A DNA stretch of 20,442 nucleotides from UBA11855 sp035297385 (GTDB lineage: Archaea > Thermoproteota > Bathyarchaeia > Bathyarchaeales > Bathycorpusculaceae), in assembly GCA_035297385.1 (NCBI GenBank), contig DATGZD010000128.1:1-20442 (forward strand), read 5' to 3'. A program made the position numbers and the translations under genes. The notes beneath the pieces were generated by a model, which did no database searches, was not told the DNA's origin, and saw only the letters and a list, made by a program, of their open reading frames with translations. Within the stretch, counting starts at the first letter, position 1; each line of letters begins with the position of its first letter. Shown here one piece after another: positions 1-8,058 of the stretch.

Positions 1-1052
1 AAGTTATGAATACACCAGGATATGATGCGATACAGTGGGCTCAAAAAAACACACCAACAAATTCAGTCTTTGTTTCAGACGCATATTATGGATGGTGGTT
101 CGGAGGCTTTGCTCAACGACCTACCTTAAGCGCTGTCGAGCCAGAATATCTATCATTATCGCGTGAGTTTGCACCAGCACAAACCGCCTTGAATTTAATG
201 GATACAGACTATGTTTTGGATAATGGCTTGATTCAGATTAGGGAAGATGGTGGCTACGCTGCAAGACATAATCCTATGTTCCTTGCTAATATCAATTGGA
301 GTTATTTCCCTTATGCATTCTTTAACTTCAAGAACGATGAAACAACCATAATCCTAACAGAGAATGGTAAAGTACAGTCTTTTCATCTTTCAGAACTCCA
401 AGTAACAGATATGCATGTTGAAAATATATCCGACTGGGCATCGATTCACGTAAGCAAGGGCAACAGTCTTTTCAGTTATACTCAAATCATTACGGTTTAC
501 AGATATACTCAGTTTGTTAACATGTCTGTGGCATTGGAATCTAATAGTAATGATGTAATCTTGAATGGTGTTATCTTTACTCTGCAAATAAAAGGTGAAT
601 CTGTAGGTGGCGGTCAGACAGTTGGGTTCTATGATTCAGGTGGAAAAGTTTTAGGTCAGTTGATTTTCGCAAAAGGTCAGCCTGATTTTCACGAGAGTGG
701 AGCAACTTTAATCTATTCTTTTTCAAATAATACAACAACAGAGCTTGAACTCTGGGCTTCAGCTTTTTCAGTATCAAATACGCTGACAACTCTTAAAGAC
801 TCTAAGACGGAAAAAACCCTTAATGAGTTAATGATGAAAAATCTTGATGGGTACCAAAAAGAAGTAGATGATAAAACAAGAGAAACTTTGCCCAAGACAT
901 TGTACGTTTTTGATTACAAGGAAGCATTAACGGAACGAGACATTTCTTATGTTGCTGTCCGGGACCCTGAAATAATCTCAAAATTCATAAATGATCCAGC
1001 TTACGATTTGTTGTTTATTAACAATGAAGTTAAAATATTCAAAGTCAAATAA
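1..1052 (+). CDS. C-terminal part of an AglB/GT-C-like membrane protein (cut by window edge)
   Basis: The frame is open to the left edge (a codon precedes the first ATG at 6), so this is the tail of a larger gene, probably about the size of its neighbour. The visible 348 residues hold no membrane span. They start with a segment matching residues 399-442 of the next protein: GYDAIQWAQ here against SYDAGMWLR there, then YYGWWFGGFAQRPTL against GFWFQVFSGKPVI. A long beta-rich stretch with several Asn-x-Ser/Thr sites follows, and the end (FINNEVKIFKVK) also matches the paralogue's end. In oligosaccharyltransferases such as AglB, the WWDYG motif lies at the start of the equivalent soluble domain, and YYGWWFGG looks like a drifted version. 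I infer a surface glycosylation enzyme or relative with the globular domain outside the cell. The paralogy is clear; the function is inferred. Confidence 0.65.
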   Translation, partial: VMNTPGYDAIQWAQKNTPTNSVFVSDAYYGWWFGGFAQRPTLSAVEPEYLSLSREFAPAQTALNLMDTDYVLDNGLIQIREDGGYAARHNPMFLANINWSYFPYAFFNFKNDETTIILTENGKVQSFHLSELQVTDMHVENISDWASIHVSKGNSLFSYTQIITVYRYTQFVNMSVALESNSNDVILNGVIFTLQIKGESVGGGQTVGFYDSGGKVLGQLIFAKGQPDFHESGATLIYSFSNNTTTELELWASAFSVSNTLTTLKDSKTEKTLNELMMKNLDGYQKEVDDKTRETLPKTLYVFDYKEALTERDISYVAVRDPEIISKFINDPAYDLLFINNEVKIFKVK

Positions 1053-1081
1053 GCCACCATCATTCGAAAGAGGGAACTATA

Positions 1082-3379
1082 ATGTTAAGATTGCCAAGAG
1101 AAAAAACTAAAACGTTTGAAATTTGTTTTTTGGCAATCTTCTCAACTATAATCCTCCTTATATTTTATTCACTTGTATCCATGAATGGTTTAGTTTTAGG
1201 AAATGACCCAGCAGTGCATGTAGAGCGAGCTCAACTTTTCTTACAAACAGGCAGGATTCCTCTTGCTAATTTAGGATGGACTCCTCCACTATATCAGATT
1301 CTTTTAGCAGTATTGATTTCTTTTACGGGAGCTGCAAGTGTGGATCAAATTATCTTTCTAGTAAGAATCGTTGCAGCCGTCGTTAATTGGCTCTTGATCT
1401 TTTCAGTTTACCTTGTTGGCGTCAGATTTTTCAATAGAAAAGTTGGGATCACTGCAGCAATCCTGCTACTTTTCAGTTTTCCATTATTTGAATTGAATTT
1501 ATGGGGTGGTTATACAAGCGTGTTAGCCATATCCTTCCTAGTTCTTCTAATGATTTATTTGCCATCAGCAGTAAGAAATCCTGGTTACATCATAGTCACA
1601 GGCATTGTGGCGTACTCTCTCGTTCTTTCACATCAACTTGCCGTGTTTGTTGCTCTTTTTATTCTTAGTCCGGTTATCCTTGTTATGCTCGTTAAGTCAA
1701 GAGGAAAGTATTTGATTGCGCTCGTAGCCGTCATTTTAGGAGGTGGAGTAGCGTTCTTTCTCTATTACATCAGAGCTATGCTGCCTTACCTTGGTGGGAT
1801 TGTTGAACATTTGTTCTTCTCACAAAAAACAACATTATACCAAATTCCTGCAACAACATTAAACGCATTTATGGTGAATTTTGGCTTTATCTGCATTGCT
1901 GCAATCTGTGGGGTTTTCGTAGCCTATTTTAGTTTAGGCAGACAAGAGAAATCGTTATTTCTTATTCTTTTCTTGAGTCTTCTAGTTCCCTTCATACTGG
2001 CAGAATCTCATGTATTTGGGCTGTATCTGCCGTTTCAGTGGTTTATCTATTATCTTGTACCTCCTTTGGCAGTGTTTGGTGCAACTTTCTTGATTTATGC
2101 TTACGACAAATTTTCCGCATTCTACTCTAAGCACTGTAGAACTTGGAGGAAAATCCGCTTGCAGGCCGTAGCTATCGGTTTGACTATTTTGATGATTGCA
2201 TTATTGATAGCTCGGTTTGGCATTGTTTATGGGAAAATCCAAGAAGCAGGTGTCTATTATTCCACGTCTGACGTAAAAAGTTACGACGCAGGTATGTGGC
2301 TTAGAAACAATTTTCCATCTGATGTAAATGCTGTTGCGACAGAAATTCCAGGTTTTTGGTTCCAAGTTTTCTCAGGAAAACCCGTGATTGCAGCAACAGA
2401 CCCAATTATAGAAAGAAACAACGCAGCTGAATCCATATTGGACTTATCCTTTGAACTTGAGAATCCACAGACGCTTGTAACTGCATTTGCAGCTAAGGGT
2501 GATATCTCTGATGAGACTTCGGTTCCAATAGATGGTGTTTGGAACAAAGTAGCGTACTCATCTACAGCTGGCGATTTCATTAATTACACGCAAAACGGAG
2601 TAAATAGAAGCATGGCATTGTCAAATTTTACAAGAGAAACAACTTTTGACAAAAATATTCCACCCAAATTAATAACACACTATGTTAATGATGCTCTATG
2701 CATAACTAAAACCATATCATTCCACAATGATAGCTACGTAGCTACTGTCACATGGACTTTTTCGGCTATAAACAATGTAGTTGACAATGTTATCTTGTAC
2801 ACTACTCTTTATCTTAACTTGGGCTTTTCCTTCACGAGAGCGTTTGTGCCCGGCAGCTTGATTTGGGAAAATCCGTGGCAGAGACCTTCTAATTCTCATG
2901 GAAATGACTGGGTCACAGCAGATTTTTCATCTTCAACTTTAAGTGATAATTATGTCGGATTGTATGATGAAAAGAACTTGGTTATCTTTGCGCTAAAGTT
3001 TGAGAAGATACCTGATTGGGGCAATGTTGGTGCCTTAGCAAGCCATCAGATTGATGCTATTCGTTTCAATTATACACTTGGCATGGTAAACTCGAATCGT
3101 AATGAATCGTTTACTTACCAAACTTTAGCTTTATCAGATAGTAGCAATCCAGCAGATCATCAGTCAGTTATGAAGAGCTTATTTGAGACGAAAGCGACTA
3201 GAGCTGTTGATATAAGGAGTCGTAGTTATGAGGATTATATCCGACAAAATAACGTGCATTTCATTGTATATGACAAGAATGAACTCGACACGAAGATGGT
3301 TAATTCTAATGTATTAGAACTTGTCTACTCGAATGATAGGTATGTCATATTCAAAACGAAAAGGGCTCTCTTAGATTAA
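1082..3379 (+). CDS. Polytopic membrane protein, GT-C glycosyltransferase / AglB-like
   Basis: 765 residues. The first 380 are membrane-embedded, with about 11-12 hydrophobic spans (roughly 13-33, 75-117, 122-161, 168-230, 262-306, 318-341, 359-380). The remaining ~385 form a soluble, beta-rich region with many Asn-x-Ser/Thr sites. Directly after the first span is LGNDPAVHVERA (39-50). Its NDP-x-x-H and following Arg resemble the first external loop of STT3/AglB enzymes, where an acidic residue binds the metal and lipid-phosphosugar. The WWDYG-equivalent position at the start of the soluble domain reads EIPGFWFQVFSGKP (421-433), so that motif is not kept. It follows its truncated paralogue by 29 bp in the same direction, with AGAGGGA before the ATG. 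Likely a transferase of lipid-linked sugars or a non-catalytic relative; fold class is fairly likely, substrate unknown. Confidence 0.65.
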   Translation: MLRLPREKTKTFEICFLAIFSTIILLIFYSLVSMNGLVLGNDPAVHVERAQLFLQTGRIPLANLGWTPPLYQILLAVLISFTGAASVDQIIFLVRIVAAVVNWLLIFSVYLVGVRFFNRKVGITAAILLLFSFPLFELNLWGGYTSVLAISFLVLLMIYLPSAVRNPGYIIVTGIVAYSLVLSHQLAVFVALFILSPVILVMLVKSRGKYLIALVAVILGGGVAFFLYYIRAMLPYLGGIVEHLFFSQKTTLYQIPATTLNAFMVNFGFICIAAICGVFVAYFSLGRQEKSLFLILFLSLLVPFILAESHVFGLYLPFQWFIYYLVPPLAVFGATFLIYAYDKFSAFYSKHCRTWRKIRLQAVAIGLTILMIALLIARFGIVYGKIQEAGVYYSTSDVKSYDAGMWLRNNFPSDVNAVATEIPGFWFQVFSGKPVIAATDPIIERNNAAESILDLSFELENPQTLVTAFAAKGDISDETSVPIDGVWNKVAYSSTAGDFINYTQNGVNRSMALSNFTRETTFDKNIPPKLITHYVNDALCITKTISFHNDSYVATVTWTFSAINNVVDNVILYTTLYLNLGFSFTRAFVPGSLIWENPWQRPSNSHGNDWVTADFSSSTLSDNYVGLYDEKNLVIFALKFEKIPDWGNVGALASHQIDAIRFNYTLGMVNSNRNESFTYQTLALSDSSNPADHQSVMKSLFETKATRAVDIRSRSYEDYIRQNNVHFIVYDKNELDTKMVNSNVLELVYSNDRYVIFKTKRALLD

Positions 3380-3441
3380 CTTAAAGAGTGTTAGACTGAA
3401 GAAATTCTTAGGATATTAAAAAAGAAAGATTAAGAGCAATA

Positions 3442-4515
3442 TCACTTGTGGCTCATTTCTTCGCGCATTGCTCGTGGAATGTATGCGCAGGCTGGGTCAC
3501 TTTCGAATAAATCACCAGTATAGTATTCAGCTCTTGTTCGACAGCCACCACAAATTTCTCTGTATTCGCATACTCCACATCTACCTTTAATGTTGCTTTT
3601 ATCTCGTAGTTTAACATGCAATTCTGATTGCTGCAGTTGTTGCCATGTTTCTTTCAAGCCTTGTTGCTTGACGTTTCCTAAACGGTAGCCTTCGTGGAAT
3701 CCGCAGGGTCGGAAATCACCGTTTTCTGTGACGCCAATATAGTCGCCGCCTATCGTGCATTTGCCTAAGAAATCGTTAGTGAACCAATCGAAGAATCTGG
3801 CTGGGTTGCGTTGGCGAACGATTCTTGCGTAGAAGGGTGAATAGACGTTTACTCGGAATGTGCCCTTTGAATACTTCGTCTCATAATCGTAGAGGTTGTT
3901 TAATGCCCATTCATATTCATCTGCGGTTGGTGCTAAATCTGGCATGTTTTCACCTGCTCTGCCAACGGGTACAATGTTATGATAGACGACCATCTTTGCA
4001 CCATAATCTGCTGCAAGTTGGCAGGTATGCTCCAACGCTTTAAGGTTGTATTTAGTCATGGTTGTGACGATACAGTCTAGCAGGCCCTTCTCGGAGAGTT
4101 TCTTCATTGCAAATATTGCTTTATCGTAGCTGCCTCTGCCCCGAATGATATCGTTGGATTCTCGGTCGCCATCGATGCTGACGGCTGTGTGTACATCATA
4201 TTTTGCTAAATTATCTAAGCGTTTTTGATCGAAGGCGAAGCCACTTGTTATGAGGCTGACTTCCATACCATAAGTGTTCTTTGCATGGGCAATTACTTCA
4301 AAAATATCTGGGCGAACTAATGGTTCTCCACCGCTAATGCCAAACCATTTTGCTCCAAAATTATGGATTTCATCAACAACTTTTTTTGCTGTTTCTGTGC
4401 TTAGTTCTTGATCTTTGGCGTATTGCTTCGTGTAGCTACAATAAACACAACTGCCAACACATGCACGAGTGCAACGCCAAGTTATCATGTATAGAGGTGG
4501 TCTACTAATAGCCAT
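3442..4515 (-). CDS. Radical SAM / SPASM domain enzyme
   Basis: 357 residues. The radical SAM cluster motif is C19-x3-C23-x2-C26, preceded by an extra Cys15 (WRCTRACVGSCVYC). The GGEP motif is at 62-65. The C-terminal third is a SPASM domain with seven cysteines (253, 271, 313, 316, 322, 325, 343), enough for auxiliary Fe-S clusters. Family members modify peptides or tetrapyrroles (PqqE, AhbC/AhbD, NirJ, sactipeptide maturases); the VPVGRAG segment near 183 resembles one common in that group, but I cannot choose between substrates. The ATG at 4515 follows an in-frame TAA directly, so the start is fixed unless a near-cognate codon inside is used. The cob genes lie upstream on the same strand, separated by 293 bp with its own promoter-like elements, so a shared role is only a possibility. 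Chemistry class is secure; substrate unknown. Confidence 0.88.
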   Translation of the reverse strand: MAISRPPLYMITWRCTRACVGSCVYCSYTKQYAKDQELSTETAKKVVDEIHNFGAKWFGISGGEPLVRPDIFEVIAHAKNTYGMEVSLITSGFAFDQKRLDNLAKYDVHTAVSIDGDRESNDIIRGRGSYDKAIFAMKKLSEKGLLDCIVTTMTKYNLKALEHTCQLAADYGAKMVVYHNIVPVGRAGENMPDLAPTADEYEWALNNLYDYETKYSKGTFRVNVYSPFYARIVRQRNPARFFDWFTNDFLGKCTIGGDYIGVTENGDFRPCGFHEGYRLGNVKQQGLKETWQQLQQSELHVKLRDKSNIKGRCGVCEYREICGGCRTRAEYYTGDLFESDPACAYIPRAMREEMSHK

Positions 4516-4633
4516 TTATTACCACATCCATTTTTACACGAACGTTTCGATATAAGAGTTGCTCTTCAAAACTTGAATTCCAACATTCAACACTGCCGTG
4601 CTGAAACATAGGACAAAGTAGCATCGTGTTCAT
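4505..4633 (-). CDS. Candidate 42-residue peptide ORF in the radical SAM leader
   Basis: A short ORF starts at an ATG at 4633, with AAAAGGA seven bases upstream, and runs 11 bp into the radical SAM gene. The frame is open further up to a TTG at 4735. The peptide begins MNTMLLCPMFQHG and has two cysteines (7 and 15), a Trp and a basic tail. Its start signal is better than that of the radical SAM gene, and the overlap would allow translational coupling. It could be a precursor or partner peptide for the enzyme, a leader peptide, or chance. I recognise no family, and codon use gives no clear answer by eye. Confidence 0.3.
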   Translation of the reverse strand: MNTMLLCPMFQHGSVECWNSSFEEQLLYRNVRVKMDVVINGY

Positions 4634-4730
4634 GAATGCGTCCTTTTCCTTTAGGAGGCTAAGTTTGCCCGCAGTCATACTTATCGCATCCTTATTGTCC
4701 TCGCTATTTCTATCGAATAAAAGCGTTCTT

Positions 4731-4771
4731 GTCAAACTTTCTTGACTTTGCTTTTGTCAAGGTTTCTTGAC
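4731..4771. promoter_or_regulatory. Two tandem palindromic operator-like sites
   Basis: GTCAAACTTTCTTGAC (4731-4746) and GTCAAGGTTTCTTGAC (4756-4771) are 14/16 identical and start 25 bp apart. Each is an inverted repeat, GTCAA-N6-TTGAC; the second has six-base arms. A further half-site TTGAC lies at 4790-4794. On the - strand they fall around and just after the start point expected from the TATA-like element at 4776-4786, as for archaeal repressor sites. They probably control the radical SAM transcription unit. Confidence 0.55.
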
Positions 4772-4775
4772 TAAC

Positions 4776-4786
4776 CATAATATTTA
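4776..4786 (-). promoter_or_regulatory. TATA-like element for the radical SAM unit
   Basis: On the - strand this reads TAAATATTATG, AT-rich and about 25 bp before a start point near 4755. That start would give a leader of about 240 nt before the radical SAM ATG. It is an inference from composition and spacing; archaeal TATA boxes are loose. Confidence 0.35.
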
Positions 4787-4808
4787 GGTTTGACAATGGT
4801 GAGCTGAT

Positions 4809-5426
4809 TTAGGAGAGCATTCTTCTGTATGATTGTTCCGCTAGTTGTAGATCTTGCAGAGTGTTGACGTTAATGGCGATTTCTTCTCTGTTCAGGACGT
4901 AGACCTCTTGTTCCATCCACCCATCATCGATTAGTTTGCCATCAATAATGTTGATCCCTGTAGGAACAACTTTCTTGTTTTCCGCTTCAAATGCATATTC
5001 TACGCCAAGTCCCAACTTATTCTTTGTTTCGATAGGCACAGCGACCGTTAAGGCAGGTTTTCTACAGTCTTCATACTGTTTCAAGACATCATCAATTATT
5101 ACACCTGTTATCAATGGTAGATCAGAAACAACTGCTAAGACTATGTTTAAACCCAATTTCTTTATCACAAACTGCATATCTTGAATGTATCCTTCACCTG
5201 GGGTCTCCACAACAGTTACAGGAAATTTTCTTACGAAATTTGCAGTTTTTGAAGTACTCCTGCTCACGGCAACGACGACTCTGCTCACTCTTTTAGCATT
5301 AAGCAATGCTGTTAAAACATGTTCAATTACAGGTTTCGCACCGACTTTTAACAAAGGTTTTTCTTCGCAAACTTCCATTCGCTTGCCCTTTCCACCAGCC
5401 ATAACTACCGCTGTGATCTGCATCAT
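4809..5426 (-). CDS. cobY: GTP:adenosylcobinamide-phosphate guanylyltransferase
   Basis: 205 residues, the usual length for CobY, the archaeal non-homologous replacement for bacterial CobU. It transfers GMP from GTP to adenosylcobinamide phosphate, giving adenosylcobinamide-GDP for CobS. The N-terminus has the nucleotidyltransferase signature AGGKGKRM (10-17) followed by EKPLLKVGAKPVIEHV, and SDLPLIT lies mid-protein where the family binds metal. The ATG shares an ATGA overlap with the cobS stop, so the two are translationally coupled; a second ATG codon follows immediately. It is the last gene of the dph6-like/cobT/cobS/cobY unit. MobA-like proteins share the signature, but the cobS/cobT context settles the assignment. 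Confidence 0.93.
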   Translation of the reverse strand: MMQITAVVMAGGKGKRMEVCEEKPLLKVGAKPVIEHVLTALLNAKRVSRVVVAVSRSTSKTANFVRKFPVTVVETPGEGYIQDMQFVIKKLGLNIVLAVVSDLPLITGVIIDDVLKQYEDCRKPALTVAVPIETKNKLGLGVEYAFEAENKKVVPTGINIIDGKLIDDGWMEQEVYVLNREEIAINVNTLQDLQLAEQSYRRMLS

Positions 5427-6172
5427 AGAATCAACGCCGTCAATACAACAATTGAAACCATCCGAGTTACTTCATTGGTTGCACCGAACACATCACCAGT
5501 AACACCCTTAAAATGTCTATGAGCGATTGCTACCATGATAAGACTGGCTAAAATTGACGCAAGAATAATAATCGCACCGTTTAGCCATAGCAAAGACACA
5601 GCAATTGCAAACGATATGACTAATGCTATAATCAAACGAGCGTTGCCTTTTCGATCATGCATTACATTAAGAAAAGATGAAGCCATACCTTCATGTACAG
5701 CTGTACCCGCCCAAGCTGCAACAACCATTGCAAGTTTCGCTGCAACCTCGATGACGATTACGCTCTGGATGATAATGTTATTGTTCAAAAATGTGAGCGA
5801 AAGAGCTGTGATTAATAGCGTCATCATACCCAGCGTTAGGCCGCCAGCGCCTGTTAATCGATCATGCATAACCTCAATCTTGTGTTCAGGTGTACCATGT
5901 GCCATTGTACCATCACCAAAGTCTAACAATCCATCCGTATGATGTAAGCCAGTTAGCAACAACAGTGCACCTAAGACTAATGCTCCAACGACTAGACTTG
6001 GAATAGAAAGGTAGAGACAGACCCAACCGAATAGTCCTGCTAAAAATCCAATTAAGGCACCGATTAATGGGAAAAGAAACATGAATCGTGCGCAATCAGC
6101 TAGCATGTTCTCGTCCATACGAAAAGGCAAGATCGTTAGGAACGACAATAGGTTCCTTAACTCTTTCCTCAT
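5423..6172 (-). CDS. cobS: Adenosylcobinamide-GDP ribazoletransferase (cobalamin synthase)
   Basis: 249 residues, a multi-span membrane enzyme that joins adenosylcobinamide-GDP to alpha-ribazole (or its 5'-phosphate) to make cobalamin or its phosphate. It begins with the family-typical NLLSFLTILPF. The acidic active-site signature HHTDGLLDFGDG lies near residues 77-88, followed by MHDRLTGAGGLTLG. At least five hydrophobic segments surround these. It starts 7 bp after cobT ends and overlaps cobY by 4 bp. CobS acts at the membrane, consistent with its hydrophobicity. Confidence 0.95.
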   Translation of the reverse strand: MRKELRNLLSFLTILPFRMDENMLADCARFMFLFPLIGALIGFLAGLFGWVCLYLSIPSLVVGALVLGALLLLTGLHHTDGLLDFGDGTMAHGTPEHKIEVMHDRLTGAGGLTLGMMTLLITALSLTFLNNNIIIQSVIVIEVAAKLAMVVAAWAGTAVHEGMASSFLNVMHDRKGNARLIIALVISFAIAVSLLWLNGAIIILASILASLIMVAIAHRHFKGVTGDVFGATNEVTRMVSIVVLTALIL

Positions 6173-6179
6173 TACCTAT

Positions 6180-7280
6180 TCACTTCAATCCCATTAACAA
6201 CTCATAGTTATGCTCAATCTCACGTAGCAACATTTCTTTCGTTATTGCTCCCTCAGTTGCAGCCATTGCAGCAATCGAAGCACCGCCAGCACCAACCCCT
6301 TCCTTTACGATGCCTTTCTCATAGGCCTTCAACCCGTCAAACCTTGAAGTTCCAAAATCTAAATCAGCAGCTAAAACAGGTACTTCGCCGATCTCTTTTA
6401 TGATACCACAAATATCCGACATACAATCCCTAGTAACCCAACGTGTCGTTCCAACCGCAACATTACATAAAACATTAGATTTCAAAGCATTAATTATCGC
6501 CAAAATCGCCGTCATCTGAGTGCCCCCAGCCATTAAAACAGGGATTTCAGTGGCTGCACCAACAACTAAGCCTGCAAATGCGGGCATCATGGGGTCTCCA
6601 ACACAAGCGATTGCTCGAATTGGATTATTCTTTAAGCTTCCGAAGTTTTCGCCAGCCGCAGCTAACCCAGTTTTGACAGCTTCAATCTTTAAGTCATGAG
6701 GATTTTCAGGCATGCTGCTACTGACTTTACCTTCAGCAGGAACACCTAACGCTGATAGTACTCCAAGTGCTGTTGTCGTTCCTCCTGGAATACTTTCACC
6801 AATCACAAGATAATCTGCAGCTTTCGCCAAATTCTCTCCTGCGATCACGGCTCTATCAAAGACTTCTTGCACAAAATCCACGGCACTGCCACTACGAATA
6901 TCTCGTCCAGGATTACCCCCTACGTCTAAAAATGGAATCTGAGGTTTGACTCGTAAACCGCCATTGCATGTGAGAACAGGGATATCAGCCAAATGCAATG
7001 CTGACATTGCGATTAAGGCTGGAGTGGGAATTCCGTCAGGTGTAACAGGCACACCGGCAATGCATTTGCATTTACCGAGCTGCAAAAGTTCTGCATCGGC
7101 TGGCGGCGTATAATCTGTAAATTCAGGATATTTTCCTGCTGCACTTATTCCTGCAATCTTACCCGTTTCTGTAGTGGCAATCGTTAAGACAAAAAGTGGT
7201 TTCTTTCCTTGTAACTCGTCTAAGAAAGCTTCAGCCTTAGACTCATTATACGTGAGGAGAATGTCTAAGTCTTGCTTCAC
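6180..7280 (-). CDS. cobT: Archaeal CobT, lower-ligand base phosphoribosyltransferase
   Basis: 366 residues from the GTG at 7280. A longer frame runs up to 7340, but the GTG makes a 4-bp GTGA overlap with the stop of the upstream gene and the family similarity begins there (QDLDILLTYN), so I take it as the start. It transfers phosphoribose from nicotinate mononucleotide to a benzimidazole or other base, giving the alpha-riboside phosphate. Signatures include TCNGGLRVKPQIPF followed by VGGNPGRDIRSG, the Gly-rich GESIPGGTTTALG, and MAGGTQMTAILAII. This is the archaeal type, distinct enough from bacterial CobT to have once been listed as uncharacterised. The base it uses cannot be told from sequence. 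Confidence 0.9.
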   Translation of the reverse strand: MKQDLDILLTYNESKAEAFLDELQGKKPLFVLTIATTETGKIAGISAAGKYPEFTDYTPPADAELLQLGKCKCIAGVPVTPDGIPTPALIAMSALHLADIPVLTCNGGLRVKPQIPFLDVGGNPGRDIRSGSAVDFVQEVFDRAVIAGENLAKAADYLVIGESIPGGTTTALGVLSALGVPAEGKVSSSMPENPHDLKIEAVKTGLAAAGENFGSLKNNPIRAIACVGDPMMPAFAGLVVGAATEIPVLMAGGTQMTAILAIINALKSNVLCNVAVGTTRWVTRDCMSDICGIIKEIGEVPVLAADLDFGTSRFDGLKAYEKGIVKEGVGAGGASIAAMAATEGAITKEMLLREIEHNYELLMGLK

Positions 7281-7963
7281 TTTGTTGCTTTCCTGCCTTT
7301 TGGTTTTACAGTGAATTTGGTGATTTCTAATCTTCCCCAACCGTTAACCGTTGAGGTTTTTGATTCTTGAATTTCGATACTTTTGTTGAAGATTGGTCCA
7401 TCAGTAACAAATGTATGGTATTCACCACGTTCACCACATAAGTCTACGTTGCCTAGGTTTTTGAGGTCATTGAAAAAATTTCGATCAAGTGTTCTTCCAA
7501 GGTAATCCATGCCCAAAACCTCTTTCTTTACACGTACTACTGTTGCTCTGAAGCCTTCGTTTATCCATTCGTCTAACACTTCAGTTGTGTCTCTATGCCA
7601 GAGTGGCCTTACGGGTACTAAGCCGATTTCTTTAGTTATTTTATCCAGCCAACCAGGTTCGTGTAAAGCAACATCATATATGTCCCCTGTAATGATACCT
7701 TCTGCACCTTTTTTCTTGGCATTCTGAATTGCTTTTTTGAAATCTTCTTCATATTTTTGAGGCGTCGTAGGCACTTTTAGGATTGGTATTCCGATTGCTT
7801 GTGCTTGAGCATCCAGAAGTTCACCGCTTATCATATGAAAATTACTTGTATTCTTATCTCGCATCATTATGAGCATATTTTGAACTTCATGCCCATCCTG
7901 CAGAGCCTTATGAAGCGCAAAGCAGCTATCTTTTCCACCACTCCATGAAGCAATAAGTTTCAT
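7277..7963 (-). CDS. DUF71/COG2102 PP-loop ATPase, probably the B12-salvage subgroup
   Basis: 228 residues from the ATG at 7963, which has AGAGGAAG upstream; the frame extends to 8080, but that part is unlike the family and encodes the ribosome site. The N-terminal SGGKDS (8-13) is the PP-loop of N-type ATP pyrophosphatases. The second hallmark reads CGERGEYHTFVTDGPIF (176-192). Most annotation pipelines would name it diphthine-ammonia ligase (Dph6). However, Dph6 proteins have EGGE(Y/F)ET here, and this one has ERGEYHT, with His for the conserved Glu. Comparative work on DUF71 has proposed that some archaeal and bacterial members act in B12 salvage. This copy is coupled to cobT by a GTGA overlap and heads the cobT-cobS-cobY operon, which fits that subgroup. 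The reaction is not known. Confidence 0.8.
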   Translation of the reverse strand: MKLIASWSGGKDSCFALHKALQDGHEVQNMLIMMRDKNTSNFHMISGELLDAQAQAIGIPILKVPTTPQKYEEDFKKAIQNAKKKGAEGIITGDIYDVALHEPGWLDKITKEIGLVPVRPLWHRDTTEVLDEWINEGFRATVVRVKKEVLGMDYLGRTLDRNFFNDLKNLGNVDLCGERGEYHTFVTDGPIFNKSIEIQESKTSTVNGWGRLEITKFTVKPKGRKATK

Positions 7964-8047
7964 ACTGTTTCTTCCTCTTCTATTGCCTGAAATTACCAAT
8001 TTTATGGCGTCATCAGGTTTTAGTGTTGTTGGTTTATCGAACGTTTC

Positions 8048-8056
8048 CATATAAGT
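8048..8056. promoter_or_regulatory. TATA-like element in the cobZ / cob operon divergent region
   Basis: CATATAAGT on the + strand, and ACTTATATG on the - strand, so it could serve either direction. For cobZ it would place initiation near 8080, inside the palindrome at 8059-8084. For the - strand it would start transcription near 8025, about 60 bp before the PP-loop gene. Composition-based inference only. Confidence 0.35.
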
Positions 8057-8058
8057 AT

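Noticed and set aside
3380..3441. Possible terminator between the convergent GT-C-like and radical SAM genes
   Set aside because: A-rich on the + strand with no T-tract or stem that I could support for the + strand gene.
7281..7340. 20-residue N-terminal extension of CobT
   Set aside because: It lies inside the upstream gene; the GTG at 7280 gives a GTGA overlap and the family match begins there.
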